From Streptomyces sp. NBC_01451 (lineage in GTDB: Bacteria; Actinomycetota; Actinomycetes; Streptomycetales; Streptomycetaceae), in NCBI RefSeq assembly GCF_036227485.1, contig NZ_CP109479.1:930001-994000 (forward strand): DNA of 64,000 bases, in the 5' to 3' direction. Position numbers and translations under genes: made by a program. How positions within the stretch are numbered: the stretch's first letter is position 1; each line of letters begins with the position of its first letter. Below the pieces are notes generated by a model that saw nothing but the letters and a program-made list of their open reading frames with translations, was not told the DNA's origin and did no database searches. Positions 1 to 9,348 of this stretch are shown here, piece after piece.

Positions 1-2
1 CC

Positions 3-197
3 GGAGTACTGCTCCTCGACGGATACGAAGAGCTCCTCAAGGACGACTTCGCCCACCTCTCCGGATCCACCGCCGTGACGATCGCCGAGTTCACCCGGGA
101 CACCTCCGGAACGTGGGAGTTCCACCAGATCCTCCGCGGCTTCGACAGCGACCCCGCAGTCTTCACCACGGAAATGGGCTCCACCCCGGACCCCTGA
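3..197 (+). CDS. C-terminal end of an unidentified protein (5' truncated by window edge)
   Basis: An open frame enters from the left edge and ends with TGA at 195-197. It encodes about 64 residues that begin GVLLLDGYEELL and end GSTPDP, with balanced acidic and aromatic residues and strong G/C third positions, so it looks coding. No family was recognised. It converges on the minus-strand DUF2202 gene, and a strong hairpin at 327-352 separates the two. Confidence 0.55.
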   Translation, partial: GVLLLDGYEELLKDDFAHLSGSTAVTIAEFTRDTSGTWEFHQILRGFDSDPAVFTTEMGSTPDP

Positions 198-326
198 CCC
201 GACCGGCAGCACGAGAACGCGCAACGACCGCACCTACGCGGGGAACCGTCCCCCGCCCCGCCGATCGCCCTCTCCCTCGGCGCCGCTCACCGCGGCGTGC
301 GACTACACGCGGCAAGACACGTGCGG

Positions 327-352
327 GGGCCCGGCCTCAGGAGGCCGGGCCC
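327..352. terminator. Bidirectional hairpin terminator
   Basis: An 11-bp perfect stem (GGGCCCGGCCT at 327-337, AGGCCGGGCCC at 342-352) encloses a 4-base loop. It sits between the convergent partial gene on the plus strand and the DUF2202 gene on the minus strand. There is no T tract, as is usual in Streptomyces. Confidence 0.75.
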
Positions 353-395
353 GCCTCGGTCCACTCGCCACCCTCGTCTCTCGCACTCGTCTCTC

Positions 396-1076
396 TCACT
401 CATCGGCGATCCAGCGGTCGAACGCCGCCTGATGCCTCTCCGAGGCGGTGAGCAGGTTGCCGTAGACCTGGCGCGCGTCGGGGGCGGTGAGTCCGGACAG
501 TGCCTTGGTGAGTGCGGCGATGTCGTCGGTCTCCACCGTGCGCCCGGCCTTCAGGGCCTCGTCGAGGCCGGCCTCGCCCTGCGCGAGCAGCCGGTCGTAG
601 GTGGCCTGGACAGCCGGATCAGCGAACTCACCGGCCGGCTGCCCTGCTGTCGGGTCGGTGACGTCGTAACGGTCCAGCAGGACGCGGACGACGGTGAGGT
701 GGTTGGTCTCGGCCGCGGCGATGCGCTCGAAGACCCGCGCGTCGTAGCGGTCGGCGAATGCCGTGTACAGGTCGTGCGCGAGCTTCTCCTCCTGCGCCAT
801 GTTCGCCAGCGTGGTCTTCTGGGCGGCTGTCAGGGTGCCCTGCGAAGCGAGGGCGGCTCCGGTGCAGGTTCCGTCGTGCCGCATGCCGGCGGTGTCGTCG
901 TCGACATGATGGCGCGCGTGGTGCCGGCCGTTCGTCATCATGCCCTGGGACATGGTCTGCCCGGCCGTCGGTGCGGCACCGCCCGTGCCCGCGGTCACCG
1001 GGCCCACGGCCAGCAGGCCGCCGACGGTGAGCACGCCCGCGGCGACAGCCGCCGCGATCCTGGTGTTGCGCTTCAT
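396..1076 (-). CDS. Exported DUF2202 ferritin-like protein with Met/His-rich linker
   Basis: The 226-residue product starts MKRNTRIAA, giving a clear Sec-type signal peptide over about residues 1-30. The next 40 residues are rich in Met and His (SQGMM, RHHARHH, MRHDG). The rest is a DUF2202 domain, a ferritin-like four-helix family: EEKLAHDLY and ETNHLTVV supply the usual Glu/His pairs. The ATG at 1076 was chosen over an upstream in-frame start because it opens the signal peptide. It is divergent from a response regulator/histidine kinase pair whose sensor loop is also Met/His-rich, which suggests an exported copper- or other metal-binding protein; the metal is inferred. Confidence 0.85.
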   Translation of the reverse strand: MKRNTRIAAAVAAGVLTVGGLLAVGPVTAGTGGAAPTAGQTMSQGMMTNGRHHARHHVDDDTAGMRHDGTCTGAALASQGTLTAAQKTTLANMAQEEKLAHDLYTAFADRYDARVFERIAAAETNHLTVVRVLLDRYDVTDPTAGQPAGEFADPAVQATYDRLLAQGEAGLDEALKAGRTVETDDIAALTKALSGLTAPDARQVYGNLLTASERHQAAFDRWIADE

Positions 1077-1239
1077 GACGAACCTCCCGCAATTCCCGGG
1101 AACGTCCTCCGTTCCCACACCGTCACCGTCGCGCCACGCCCTGCAGTCGGCGTGCTGCGGGTGTGGAGACGGGATGGAGACATCGGCCGGAGGGGTTGGG
1201 GCTGTTCGGCCCTCGCCGGGACGTACCCGAGGCGCGTAG
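1077..1239. promoter_or_regulatory. Divergent intergenic region between DUF2202 gene and response regulator
   Basis: This 163-bp gap must contain both divergent promoters. A GAGG ribosome site at 1229-1232 lies 7 bases before ATG 1240. No convincing -10/-35 pair or dyad was identified by eye. Confidence 0.4.
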
Positions 1240-1944
1240 ATGTGGGGCATGGCCGTCACCGTGCTGGTCGTCGAGGACGAGAAGGAGATCCGCGAGCTGC
1301 TGCGCCGATACCTGGAGCGCGCGGGCTACGCGGTGGTGACGACCGCGTCGGGCGCGGAGGCGGTACGGCTGCTGGGCGAGGGGGCGGTCGACCTGGCGCT
1401 GCTCGATCTGGGGCTGCCGGACGTCGACGGTGACGAGGTGCTGCGCGAGGCCCGTGAGCGGGGTGGCGTGCCGGTTGTGGTGCTCACGGCCCGCAGCACC
1501 GTCGAGGACCGCATCCACGGGCTGCGGCTGGGCGCCGACGACTACGTGACCAAACCGTTCAGCCCCACCGAGGTGGTTCTCAGGGTGGGCGCGGTCCTCC
1601 AGCGTGCCCGGGGGACGGTCACCGGTACGGCGCAGGTCTCGTCGTACGGCGGAGGACGGCTGCGCATCGACGAGACCCGGCACGAGGCGGTACTGGACGG
1701 CACGGCACTGGAACTGACTCCCACCGAATGGGGTCTGCTGAACGCGCTCGCGGCGGTACCCGGCCGGGTGTACTCACGCTATGAGCTGGTCAACCGGGTG
1801 CGTGGCTACGAGTTCGCCGGATACGAGCGGACGATCGACTCGCATGTGAAGAACCTGCGGCACAAGCTCGGGGGCATCGGCCCCGGCCTCGTGGTGACCG
1901 TGCTGGGTGTGGGCTATCGGCTGGGGTGGACCCGTGATCCGTGA
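1240..1944 (+). CDS. OmpR/PhoB-family response regulator
   Basis: A 234-residue two-domain regulator. The receiver domain (about 5-118) has the acidic pair in VVEDEKE, the phosphoacceptor Asp56 in LLDLGLPD, and the conserved Lys in YVTKPF. The C-terminal winged helix (about 135-230) carries ELTPTEWGLL and the GVGYRLG ending. GAGG at 1229 supports ATG 1240; ATG 1249 is an alternative. The stop overlaps the start of the histidine kinase by 11 bases, so the two are one translationally coupled pair. Confidence 0.92.
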   Translation: MWGMAVTVLVVEDEKEIRELLRRYLERAGYAVVTTASGAEAVRLLGEGAVDLALLDLGLPDVDGDEVLREARERGGVPVVVLTARSTVEDRIHGLRLGADDYVTKPFSPTEVVLRVGAVLQRARGTVTGTAQVSSYGGGRLRIDETRHEAVLDGTALELTPTEWGLLNALAAVPGRVYSRYELVNRVRGYEFAGYERTIDSHVKNLRHKLGGIGPGLVVTVLGVGYRLGWTRDP

Positions 1945-3430
1945 GACTCCCCCGCCGCACCGTGGCGCACCGGCCCCACCCGCTCGGCCGGCCCTCGGGC
2001 TCGGCCCGCTGGGGCGACGGCTGTTCGCCGCGTTCGCCGTGGTCGCGCTGGCATCCGTCGCCCTGCTGACGGCCGCGGCGCTCGTCGGTGCCGACCGCGG
2101 GATCAGCAGCGCCCACCAGGCGGATCGTCGGCGCACCGCCGCCCGGGTGGCTGTGGCCGCCGCCGACGCGTACCGGGCCGCGGGCGGCTGGTCGGCGGCC
2201 GATCTCTCGGCCGCGCGCTCCGTCGCCGCCGCTGCCGGGGCGGTACTCACCGTACGGAACGCGGACGACGAGATGATGTCCGGCGGCTCCGGAACCATGG
2301 ACGACCACGGCATGTCCGGATCGGGTCACGGGCATCAGGGACAGGGCACAGGTTCCGGCCCGGGCGCGACCGCGCCCGTGGTGGTCGACGGCGACACCGT
2401 CGGCTCCGTGCACCTGGTCTTCTCGGCCGGTTCCGGGTCGGCGGGCCTGTCCGTCGCCTGGGGCTGGGTGGCCGCGGCCGCCGTCGGTGCCGTCGCCCTG
2501 GCCCTGGCCGTGAGCTGGTTCGTCACCCGACGCCTGACCGCTCCCCTGGTGCGGGTCGCCGCCACCGCCCGTGCGCTGGCCACCGGGGACCGCACCGCGC
2601 GGACCCGCATCGACGCACCCGGCGAGCTCGGCGAGCTCGCCCGCGCCTTCGACGCCATGGCGGACGACGTCGGCCACTCCGAGCAGGCCCGCCATCGGCT
2701 CGCCGCGGACGTCGCCCACGAACTGCGTACGCCTCTGGCCTCGTTGCGGGCGGGGCTGGAGGAACTGCGGGACGGCTACGCCGAACCCTCGGCTCGGCGC
2801 CTGGCCTCCCTGCACGACCAGGCACTGCGGCTGGGCCGCGTCATCGACGACCTCGGGGAACTGGCGGAGGCCGAGTCGGCCCGGCTCTCGCTGCACCTGG
2901 CCGAGGTGGATCTGACCGCCCTGGCCGGCGCCGCCGTGGCCGAGCACGAGGCCGAGCTGCGCACGGCGGGGCTGACCGTACGTATCGTCCCGGGCCCCGC
3001 CCCGCTGCTGGTCCACGCGGACGCGGACCGGCTGCACCAGGCCCTCGGCAACCTGTTGAGCAACGCCGCCCGCCACTGCCGCCCCGGCGACACCGTCACC
3101 GTCACCACGTCCGCCACGCCCGCCGAGGCTCTGGTCGAGGTGGCCGACACCGGTCCGGGTATCCCGGCCGACGAGCTGCCGTACGTCTTCGAGCGTCTGT
3201 GGCGCGGAGCCGGCGCGCGCACCCGGGGTGGCAGCGGAATCGGCCTCGCCGTCGTCAAAGAGCTGGTCGACGCCCACGGCGGAACGGTCTCCGCCGACTC
3301 AGGACCGAAGGGCGGGACGCGGATGACCCTCCGGCTGCCCAGGACGGAGTCACGGGGGCAACGGCACGGTTCCGGCCTCGGCGCCGAGCCTCGGGTTGCC
3401 CGACAGGCAAATACCCCCAGGGGTATTTGA
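1934..3430 (+). CDS. Sensor histidine kinase with Met/His-rich extracytoplasmic loop
   Basis: About 498 residues from GTG 1934, which overlaps the regulator stop. Order: short cytoplasmic N-terminus, TM1 (about 30-52), extracytoplasmic loop to about 172, TM2 (about 175-197), HAMP, HisKA with His262 in DVAHELRTPLASL, and an HATPase domain with NLLSNAARH, DTGPGI and GSGIGLAVV. The loop contains MMSGGS, MDDHGMS and GHGHQG (about 113-137), so it looks like a soft-metal ligand patch. The last codons lie inside the first CstR-type operator (3412-3425), so the stop codon and a promoter for the next gene are interleaved. Confidence 0.9.
   Translation: MIRETPPPHRGAPAPPARPALGLGPLGRRLFAAFAVVALASVALLTAAALVGADRGISSAHQADRRRTAARVAVAAADAYRAAGGWSAADLSAARSVAAAAGAVLTVRNADDEMMSGGSGTMDDHGMSGSGHGHQGQGTGSGPGATAPVVVDGDTVGSVHLVFSAGSGSAGLSVAWGWVAAAAVGAVALALAVSWFVTRRLTAPLVRVAATARALATGDRTARTRIDAPGELGELARAFDAMADDVGHSEQARHRLAADVAHELRTPLASLRAGLEELRDGYAEPSARRLASLHDQALRLGRVIDDLGELAEAESARLSLHLAEVDLTALAGAAVAEHEAELRTAGLTVRIVPGPAPLLVHADADRLHQALGNLLSNAARHCRPGDTVTVTTSATPAEALVEVADTGPGIPADELPYVFERLWRGAGARTRGGSGIGLAVVKELVDAHGGTVSADSGPKGGTRMTLRLPRTESRGQRHGSGLGAEPRVARQANTPRGI
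3412..3425. promoter_or_regulatory. CstR-type operator 1 (TACC-N6-GGTA)
   Basis: TACCCCCAGGGGTA is embedded in a larger 20-bp near-perfect dyad, AAATACCCC-CA-GGGGTATTT (3409-3428). It overlaps the -35 element of the rhodanese promoter and the last codons of the histidine kinase. Confidence 0.8.
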
Positions 3431-3455
3431 CGCCCCTTCCGGGCCGCCCTACTCT
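3427..3455 (+). promoter_or_regulatory. Promoter of the sulfide island left arm
   Basis: A -35 TTGACG (3427-3432) is separated by 17 bp from a -10 TACTCT (3450-3455), a good match to a housekeeping-sigma promoter. Operator 1 abuts the -35 from upstream and operator 2 lies at the expected transcription start, an arrangement that would allow tight repression. Confidence 0.7.
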
Positions 3456-3466
3456 CGGAGACAGAA

Positions 3467-3480
3467 CACCCCCGGGGGTA
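3467..3480. promoter_or_regulatory. CstR-type operator 2 (one mismatch)
   Basis: CACCCCCGGGGGTA keeps the TACC-N6-GGTA geometry with one substitution in the left arm. It lies just downstream of the -10 element and 17 bp before the GTG start of the rhodanese gene. Confidence 0.75.
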
Positions 3481-3497
3481 TTTGAGGAGGCAATCAA

Positions 3498-3824
3498 GTG
3501 GCTCGCGAAACAACACAGGAGGCGTTCGCCGCGGCCTGGGCCGACGGCGGGCTCGTGATCGACGTACGGGAGCCGGACGAGTACGCGGCCGGGCACGTAC
3601 CGGGCGCGCGGCTGATGCCGATGCACTCCGTGTCGGCCCGATGCGGTGAACTGCCGACAGACGAGACGGTGTTCGTGATCTGCGCCGGCGGCAACCGCAG
3701 CAGGACCGCCGCCGACCGGATGAACTCCCGTGGCATCGACGCCCACTCCGTGACCGGCGGCACCGGCGCCTGGGCCCGGGCGGGACACCCGATCGAAGCC
3801 GGGCACCACGAGCACGCAACCTGA
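3498..3824 (+). CDS. Single-domain rhodanese (sulfurtransferase)
   Basis: A 108-residue single rhodanese domain. The CH2A-like stretch is VIDVREPDEYAAGH and the active-site loop is CAGGNRS with catalytic Cys62, which would carry a persulfide. A strong GAGGAGG at 3484-3490 sits 7 bases before GTG 3498. It is the first gene behind a doubly operator-flanked promoter and is followed 123 bp later by the type II SQR, suggesting that it accepts or passes on sulfane sulfur made by SQR. It is cytoplasmic, with no signal or membrane segment. Confidence 0.92.
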   Translation: MARETTQEAFAAAWADGGLVIDVREPDEYAAGHVPGARLMPMHSVSARCGELPTDETVFVICAGGNRSRTAADRMNSRGIDAHSVTGGTGAWARAGHPIEAGHHEHAT

Positions 3825-3870
3825 GCGAGCACGCCTCCGGCCTCACCGCAGCCACCGCTCACCGCCCATC

Positions 3871-3898
3871 AGCCACCAGCCACCAGCCACCAGCCACT
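3871..3898. repeat. Four tandem copies of a 7-bp unit
   Basis: AGCCACC is repeated four times, the last with one change, between the rhodanese stop and the SQR ribosome site. Function unknown; it could be a slippage product. Confidence 0.7.
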
Positions 3899-3947
3899 GA
3901 AGGCCACCCGCGATCCGCACCTCGGCAGGTCGGGAAGGAGCACCGCC

Positions 3948-5177
<1,230 letters not shown>

Positions 5178-5257
5178 CCGGCCGGCCCGGGCATCCCCCG
5201 ACCCGGGCCGGCCACCCGCTCCACCCTTCGAACCGGGGTGGACCAGACCCTCTTGCA

Positions 5258-5271
5258 TACCCCCCAGGGTA
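5258..5271. promoter_or_regulatory. CstR-type operator 3 (TACC-N6-GGTA)
   Basis: TACCCCCCAGGGTA, flanked as ATA...TAT, lies 38 bp before the ATG of the persulfide dioxygenase gene. It gives that gene and the two downstream genes their own repressor site. Confidence 0.78.
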
Positions 5272-5309
5272 TAAACCCCTGGGCACTTCCGACACGGAGG
5301 TCACCGACC

Positions 5310-6695
5310 ATGTTCTTCACCCAGTACTACCTCGACTGCCTCTCCCAGGCGTCCTACCTGATCGCCGACGAGACCACCGGCAGGGCCGTCGTGGTCGACC
5401 CCCGCCGCGACATCTCCGAGTACCTCACCGACGCCGCCGAGCACGGTCTCACCATCGAGGCGGTCATCAACACCCACTTCCACGCCGACTTCCTCGCCGG
5501 CCACCTGGAACTCGCCGACCGCACCGGCGCCTGGATCGGCTACGGACAGCGCGCCGAGGCCGAGTACCCCATCCGCAAACTGACCGACGGCGAGCGGATC
5601 ACCCTCGGCGACGTGCGGCTGCAGATCCTCGAAACCCCGGGCCACACCCCTGAGTCGATCAGCGTCCTGGTGTACGAGCACGCCGCCGACACCGTCCCCT
5701 ACGGCGTGCTGACCGGTGACGCGCTGTTCATCGGCGACGTCGGCCGTCCCGACCTGCTCGCCTCGATCGGCGTGACCGCCGACGAACTCGGCCGCATGCT
5801 CTACGACACCGTCCAGCACAAGCTGATGGACCTTCCGGACGCGGTCCGGGTCTTCCCCGCCCACGGCGCCGGATCCGCCTGCGGCAAGAACCTCTCCACC
5901 CAGCGCCGGTCCACCATCGGCGAGCAGCGCGCCACCAACTACGCCTGCCGGCCCATGAGCGAGGAGAAGTTCGTGGCGCTGGTGACCGAAGGCCAGCCGT
6001 CCGCCCCCGCCTACTTCGTCTACGACGCCATCCTCAACCGCAAGGAGCACAGCCTGTTCGACGCGGCCAGCGCGCCCCGGCCGCTGTCGGCCGAGGAGTT
6101 CATGCGGCGGCGCGCGGGCGGAGCGGTCGTCCTCGACGCCCGCTCGCCGCAGGACTTCGCCCCGGGCCATCTGCGCGGCTCGGTCAACGTGCCCGCCGAC
6201 GGCCGCTTCGCCGAGCAGGCCGGCATGGTTGTCGCGCCCGAGCAGGACGTCGTCGTCATCGCACCGCAGGACCGCGAGGAGGAGGTCGTCACCCGGCTCG
6301 CCCGGATCGGCTTCGACAAGGTCGGCGGCTACCTGCGCGAACCAGAGGGCGCCTTCCCCGCTCTGGCCGACGAGATGGAACAGGCCGGCCGCCTGACCGC
6401 CGACGAACTGCGCCGCCTGCTGGACGGCGACGAACCCCCGCTGGTCCTGGACGTGCGCAACACCGCCGAACGCGAAGAGGGCTTCATCGAGGGCTCCCTG
6501 CACATCCCGCTCGCCGAACTCGCCCGCCGCATCGACGAGACCCCGGCCGGACAGCCCCTCGTCGTCCACTGCGCGGGCGGCCACCGGTCCTCCATCGCCG
6601 CCAGTCTGCTCCGCCGGCAGGGCCGCACCGACGTCTCCGACCTGCTCGGCGGCTACGGCGCCTGGCTCGCCCTGCCCGCATCGGCCGACGCCTGA
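5310..6695 (+). CDS. cstB: CstB-like persulfide dioxygenase/rhodanese fusion
   Basis: A 461-residue three-domain protein. The N-terminal metallo-beta-lactamase-fold dioxygenase (about 1-250) has THFHADFLAGH (His56, His58, Asp60, His65), His112 in PGHTPES and Asp137 in TGDALF, the ETHE1-type iron site. HGAGSACGK contains Cys191, a position also cysteine in S. aureus CstB. A central rhodanese homology domain (about 262-355) lacks the catalytic Cys. The C-terminal rhodanese has CAGGHRS with Cys near 421. Known CstB oxidises persulfides to thiosulfate or sulfite. GGAGG at 5296-5300 supports ATG 5310. Its place after SQR suggests direct use of SQR-made persulfide. Confidence 0.9.
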   Translation: MFFTQYYLDCLSQASYLIADETTGRAVVVDPRRDISEYLTDAAEHGLTIEAVINTHFHADFLAGHLELADRTGAWIGYGQRAEAEYPIRKLTDGERITLGDVRLQILETPGHTPESISVLVYEHAADTVPYGVLTGDALFIGDVGRPDLLASIGVTADELGRMLYDTVQHKLMDLPDAVRVFPAHGAGSACGKNLSTQRRSTIGEQRATNYACRPMSEEKFVALVTEGQPSAPAYFVYDAILNRKEHSLFDAASAPRPLSAEEFMRRRAGGAVVLDARSPQDFAPGHLRGSVNVPADGRFAEQAGMVVAPEQDVVVIAPQDREEEVVTRLARIGFDKVGGYLREPEGAFPALADEMEQAGRLTADELRRLLDGDEPPLVLDVRNTAEREEGFIEGSLHIPLAELARRIDETPAGQPLVVHCAGGHRSSIAASLLRRQGRTDVSDLLGGYGAWLALPASADA

Positions 6696-6776
6696 TCCAC
6701 CACCCGCCGGGCGGCGGTCACGGGAACCGGCCGTCGCCCACCCCCACCCGCTCCGAAGACACCAGGGAACCCGCTG

Positions 6777-7358
6777 ATGACCACCCACGCAGACAAACCG
6801 AGGCTCGATCCCGCCACCCTGCGCGACCTCACCCGGGACGGGAAGGGCCCACGCCTGCTGGACGTGCGCACGCCCGGCGAGTTCCGCACCGCCCACATCC
6901 CCGGCTCCTACAACGTGCCCCTCGACACCCTGCGCGAGCACCGCGCCGAACTCCTCCACCACCTCGACGAGGACGTCATCCTCATCTGCCGCTCCGGCGC
7001 CCGCGCCGCCCAGGCCGAACAGTCCCTGGCCGAGGCCGGACTGCCCAACCTGCGCGTCCTCGACGGTGGCGTCATGGCGTGGGAGGCCGCCTCGGGCCCG
7101 CTCACCCGCGGTCCGGAACGCTGGGACCTGGAGCGCCAGGTACGCCTGGTCGCCGGGACTCTCGTCCTGGTGAGCGGCGTCGCTGGCCTGTTCCTGCCCG
7201 GACTGCATCTGATCGGCACGGCGGTCGGGGCCGGGCTGGCCGTCGCCGCGCTCACCAACACCTGCGCCATGGGCATGCTGCTGTCGAAGCTGCCCTACAA
7301 CCGCGGCCCGCGCACCGACCTCGACACCGTCGTCGCCGCCCTGCGGGGCACGTCGTGA
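6777..7358 (+). CDS. Membrane-anchored rhodanese with DUF2892 tail
   Basis: A 193-residue protein: a rhodanese domain (about 10-108; LLDVRTPGEF and the active loop CRSGARA with Cys71) is followed by two predicted membrane helices (about 123-140 and 144-166) of the DUF2892 type, as in E. coli YgaP. The active site would face the cytoplasm at the membrane. It lies 81 bp after the CstB-like gene, and its TGA overlaps the GTG start of the TauE/SafE exporter, so rhodanese and exporter are translationally coupled. Confidence 0.9.
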   Translation: MTTHADKPRLDPATLRDLTRDGKGPRLLDVRTPGEFRTAHIPGSYNVPLDTLREHRAELLHHLDEDVILICRSGARAAQAEQSLAEAGLPNLRVLDGGVMAWEAASGPLTRGPERWDLERQVRLVAGTLVLVSGVAGLFLPGLHLIGTAVGAGLAVAALTNTCAMGMLLSKLPYNRGPRTDLDTVVAALRGTS

Positions 7359-8338
7359 TCGCCGCCGTCATCGCCGCATCCCTGCTCATCGGGATCAGCC
7401 TCGGCGTCCTGGGCGGCGGCGGGTCCATCCTGACCGTGCCCATCCTGATCTACCTGGCCGGAATGGAGACCAAGGAGGCCATCGCCACCTCTCTCTTCGT
7501 CGTCGGCGTCACCAGCACCGCCGGGGTCGTCTCCCATGCCCGTGCCGGACGCGTCCGCTGGCGTACGGGACTGCTGTTCGGCCTCGCCGGCATGACCGGC
7601 GCCTACGCGGGCGGACGACTGGCCGAGTTCGTGCCCGCCACCGTCCTGCTGCTCACGTTCGCGCTCATGATGATCGCCACCGCCGTCGCCATGATCCGGG
7701 GCCGCAGGCGGCAGCCGAAGCAGGTTCACCACGAACTCCCCGTGTTCCACGTCCTGTTGGAAGGCATCGTGGTGGGACTGGTGACCGGCCTGGTCGGCGC
7801 GGGCGGAGGCTTCCTGGTCGTGCCCGCGCTGGCCCTGCTGGGCGGACTGCCGATGACCGTGGCCGTCGGCACCTCACTGCTCGTCATCTCCATGAAGTCC
7901 TTCGCGGGCCTGGCCGGTTACCTCGCCAGTGTCCACATCGACTGGGGATTCGCCGCCCTCGTCACGGCGACCGCCGTCGTCGGCAGCCTGCTCGGCGGCC
8001 TTCTCGCCGGACGTGTTCCACAGGACGCACTGCGCAAGTCCTTCGGCTGGTTCGTCGCCGTCATGGGCGTGTTCGTCCTCGGCGGACAGATCGGTCCCGG
8101 CCTGCGCCACACCCTGCTGACCGGCCCCTGGACGTGGGTCTCAGTGACCACGGCGGCGGGACTCGTGCTCAGCTGGTACATGCTGCGCGGCTCCGCCGGA
8201 CGAACACCGGCAGGGGGCGCGATGCCCCGGCGCCACCGGACGGCGCGAGCGGGCGGACCGCCCCGCGTCCCGTCCCCGCCGACACCGTCCGGAGCGATGG
8301 CACCACCACGTCGCCATTCGACGCGCAGGAACCCGTAG
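7355..8338 (+). CDS. TauE/SafE-family sulfite/organosulfonate exporter
   Basis: A 327-residue polytopic membrane protein with two related halves, each opening with a glycine-rich motif (LGVLGGGGSIL and LVGAGGGFLVVP), typical of TauE/SafE. GTG 7355 overlaps the rhodanese stop. In S. aureus a TauE protein is part of the cst regulon and is thought to export sulfite or related products, which fits the dioxygenase upstream. The last 45 residues are basic, proline-rich and probably a cytoplasmic tail of no clear function. Confidence 0.9.
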   Translation: MIAAVIAASLLIGISLGVLGGGGSILTVPILIYLAGMETKEAIATSLFVVGVTSTAGVVSHARAGRVRWRTGLLFGLAGMTGAYAGGRLAEFVPATVLLLTFALMMIATAVAMIRGRRRQPKQVHHELPVFHVLLEGIVVGLVTGLVGAGGGFLVVPALALLGGLPMTVAVGTSLLVISMKSFAGLAGYLASVHIDWGFAALVTATAVVGSLLGGLLAGRVPQDALRKSFGWFVAVMGVFVLGGQIGPGLRHTLLTGPWTWVSVTTAAGLVLSWYMLRGSAGRTPAGGAMPRRHRTARAGGPPRVPSPPTPSGAMAPPRRHSTRRNP

Positions 8339-8500
8339 CGGCACTTGGCGACACGACAGCCCCTCCGGGAACACGGACCCTCCGGACTGCCGCTTCCTCC
8401 CTTACGGCGGCCACCCGGCCGGGGCACCCCGCATCGCGGGAGACCGGCCGCGTGCCTGCGAGCGCGGGAACAAGGCGGCCTCACCGGATGCTGCAACTGG

Positions 8501-8514
8501 TACCCCACCGGGTG
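8501..8514. promoter_or_regulatory. Degenerate CstR-type operator (one mismatch)
   Basis: TACCCCACCGGGTG keeps the TACC-N6-GGTA geometry with the last base changed. It is 60 bp upstream of ATG 8575, which tentatively adds that small gene to the regulon. Confidence 0.5.
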
Positions 8515-8574
8515 TTCAACTCCCGGAAGCCGCACGCCGGGACATCACCGACCCGGCGAAGGAGTGTGAGAACG

Positions 8575-8865
8575 ATGGAGACGACAGGACCTGACCGGCT
8601 CCCCACGAACGAGGACGGCTTCCTCGTGACCAGGTGCGGGCGCAGGATTGCCGTGCGCGGCCTACGGCTGGCAGCCGCGGACCGGCCCATCCGCCGGGTC
8701 ACCCTGGACGTGGGCAGCGACAAGGGGGGCGAGCCGGGGGTGTGGGCGGCGCTCACCGCCGACGAGGCACGCGGCCTGGCCCACCTGCTCCTCCTGCAGG
8801 CGAGTCTGGCCGAGCGCGGTACCGAGCCCGGCGGCCCGTCACGGCAGGGCGCTCCTTCCTCCTGA
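8575..8865 (+). CDS. Small hypothetical protein of the sulfide island
   Basis: A 96-residue soluble protein starting METTGPDRLP, preceded by a good GAAGGAG at 8559-8565. It has no cysteine-pair motif, signal peptide or membrane helix. The middle (RRIAVRGLRLAAADRPIRRVTLDV) looks like beta strands and the C-terminal third (TADEARGLAHLLLLQ) like a helix. No family was recognised. It lies behind a degenerate CstR-type operator, so it may be a new member of the sulfide response. Confidence 0.65.
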   Translation: METTGPDRLPTNEDGFLVTRCGRRIAVRGLRLAAADRPIRRVTLDVGSDKGGEPGVWAALTADEARGLAHLLLLQASLAERGTEPGGPSRQGAPSS

Positions 8866-9348
8866 CTTCGCCGTCGGCCCGGGTCGTTCCAGGGGCCGCG
8901 GGTGTTCCCGGTCGCCGAGGAGTACCGGACGGAGCAGGAGCGCCGAACGCCGGACGGCCGGTGGGCGTCCCAGCGGATGGCGCCGCCTCGTCGCTCGCGC
9001 CGCACCGGCCCCGCGGGTGACGAACCATGCGGCGCCGGTGGTGCGTCGATGAGCCCGATGCCCAGTGACGCCTCCGGGGTCGGACACGAGCGGGTGGCCG
9101 GGACACCGCCCGCCGGTCGGACGGACCACTCCCTGGCAGGCTGTGGGGCAACAGCAGGTGGACGCGGGTGGACGGGAGAGCGGGTCCGGACGACCGGTCG
9201 GTTCCCTTGCGGCGCAGGCGAGTTCGTCCGCGCCCACGATGTACGGATCACCGGGCCCACCGTGCGGCTCGCACGCCGTGCCGCCCGGCAGGCAGGCAAC
9301 GCGGCGCAGCAATGAGCGCTCCGGGCGGGTGCGCGGCGGGCCGCTCGC
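8866..9348. other. Gene-free stretch
   Basis: This 483-bp stretch separates the small plus-strand gene from the end of the minus-strand DsrE gene. Open frames exist on both strands, but their composition (Arg/Pro/Gly-rich, no recognisable motif, no good ribosome site) marks them as high-GC artefacts. No hairpin of note was seen; it may be decayed coding DNA. Confidence 0.4.

Noticed and set aside
1907..1936. Earlier GTG start for the histidine kinase
   Set aside because: It would lengthen the overlap with the response regulator to 38 bases and lacks a better ribosome site. The GTG at 1934 gives the usual short overlap.
5301..7208. A 635-codon open frame on the minus strand
   Set aside because: It is antisense to the CstB-like and membrane rhodanese genes, which have clear motifs. 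The antisense product is Gly/Val/Asp-rich without any domain, a usual artefact of high GC at third positions.
8902..9315. Plus-strand frame between the small hypothetical gene and the DsrE gene
   Set aside because: No ribosome site, no recognisable segment, and overlapping frames of similar length on the other strand.
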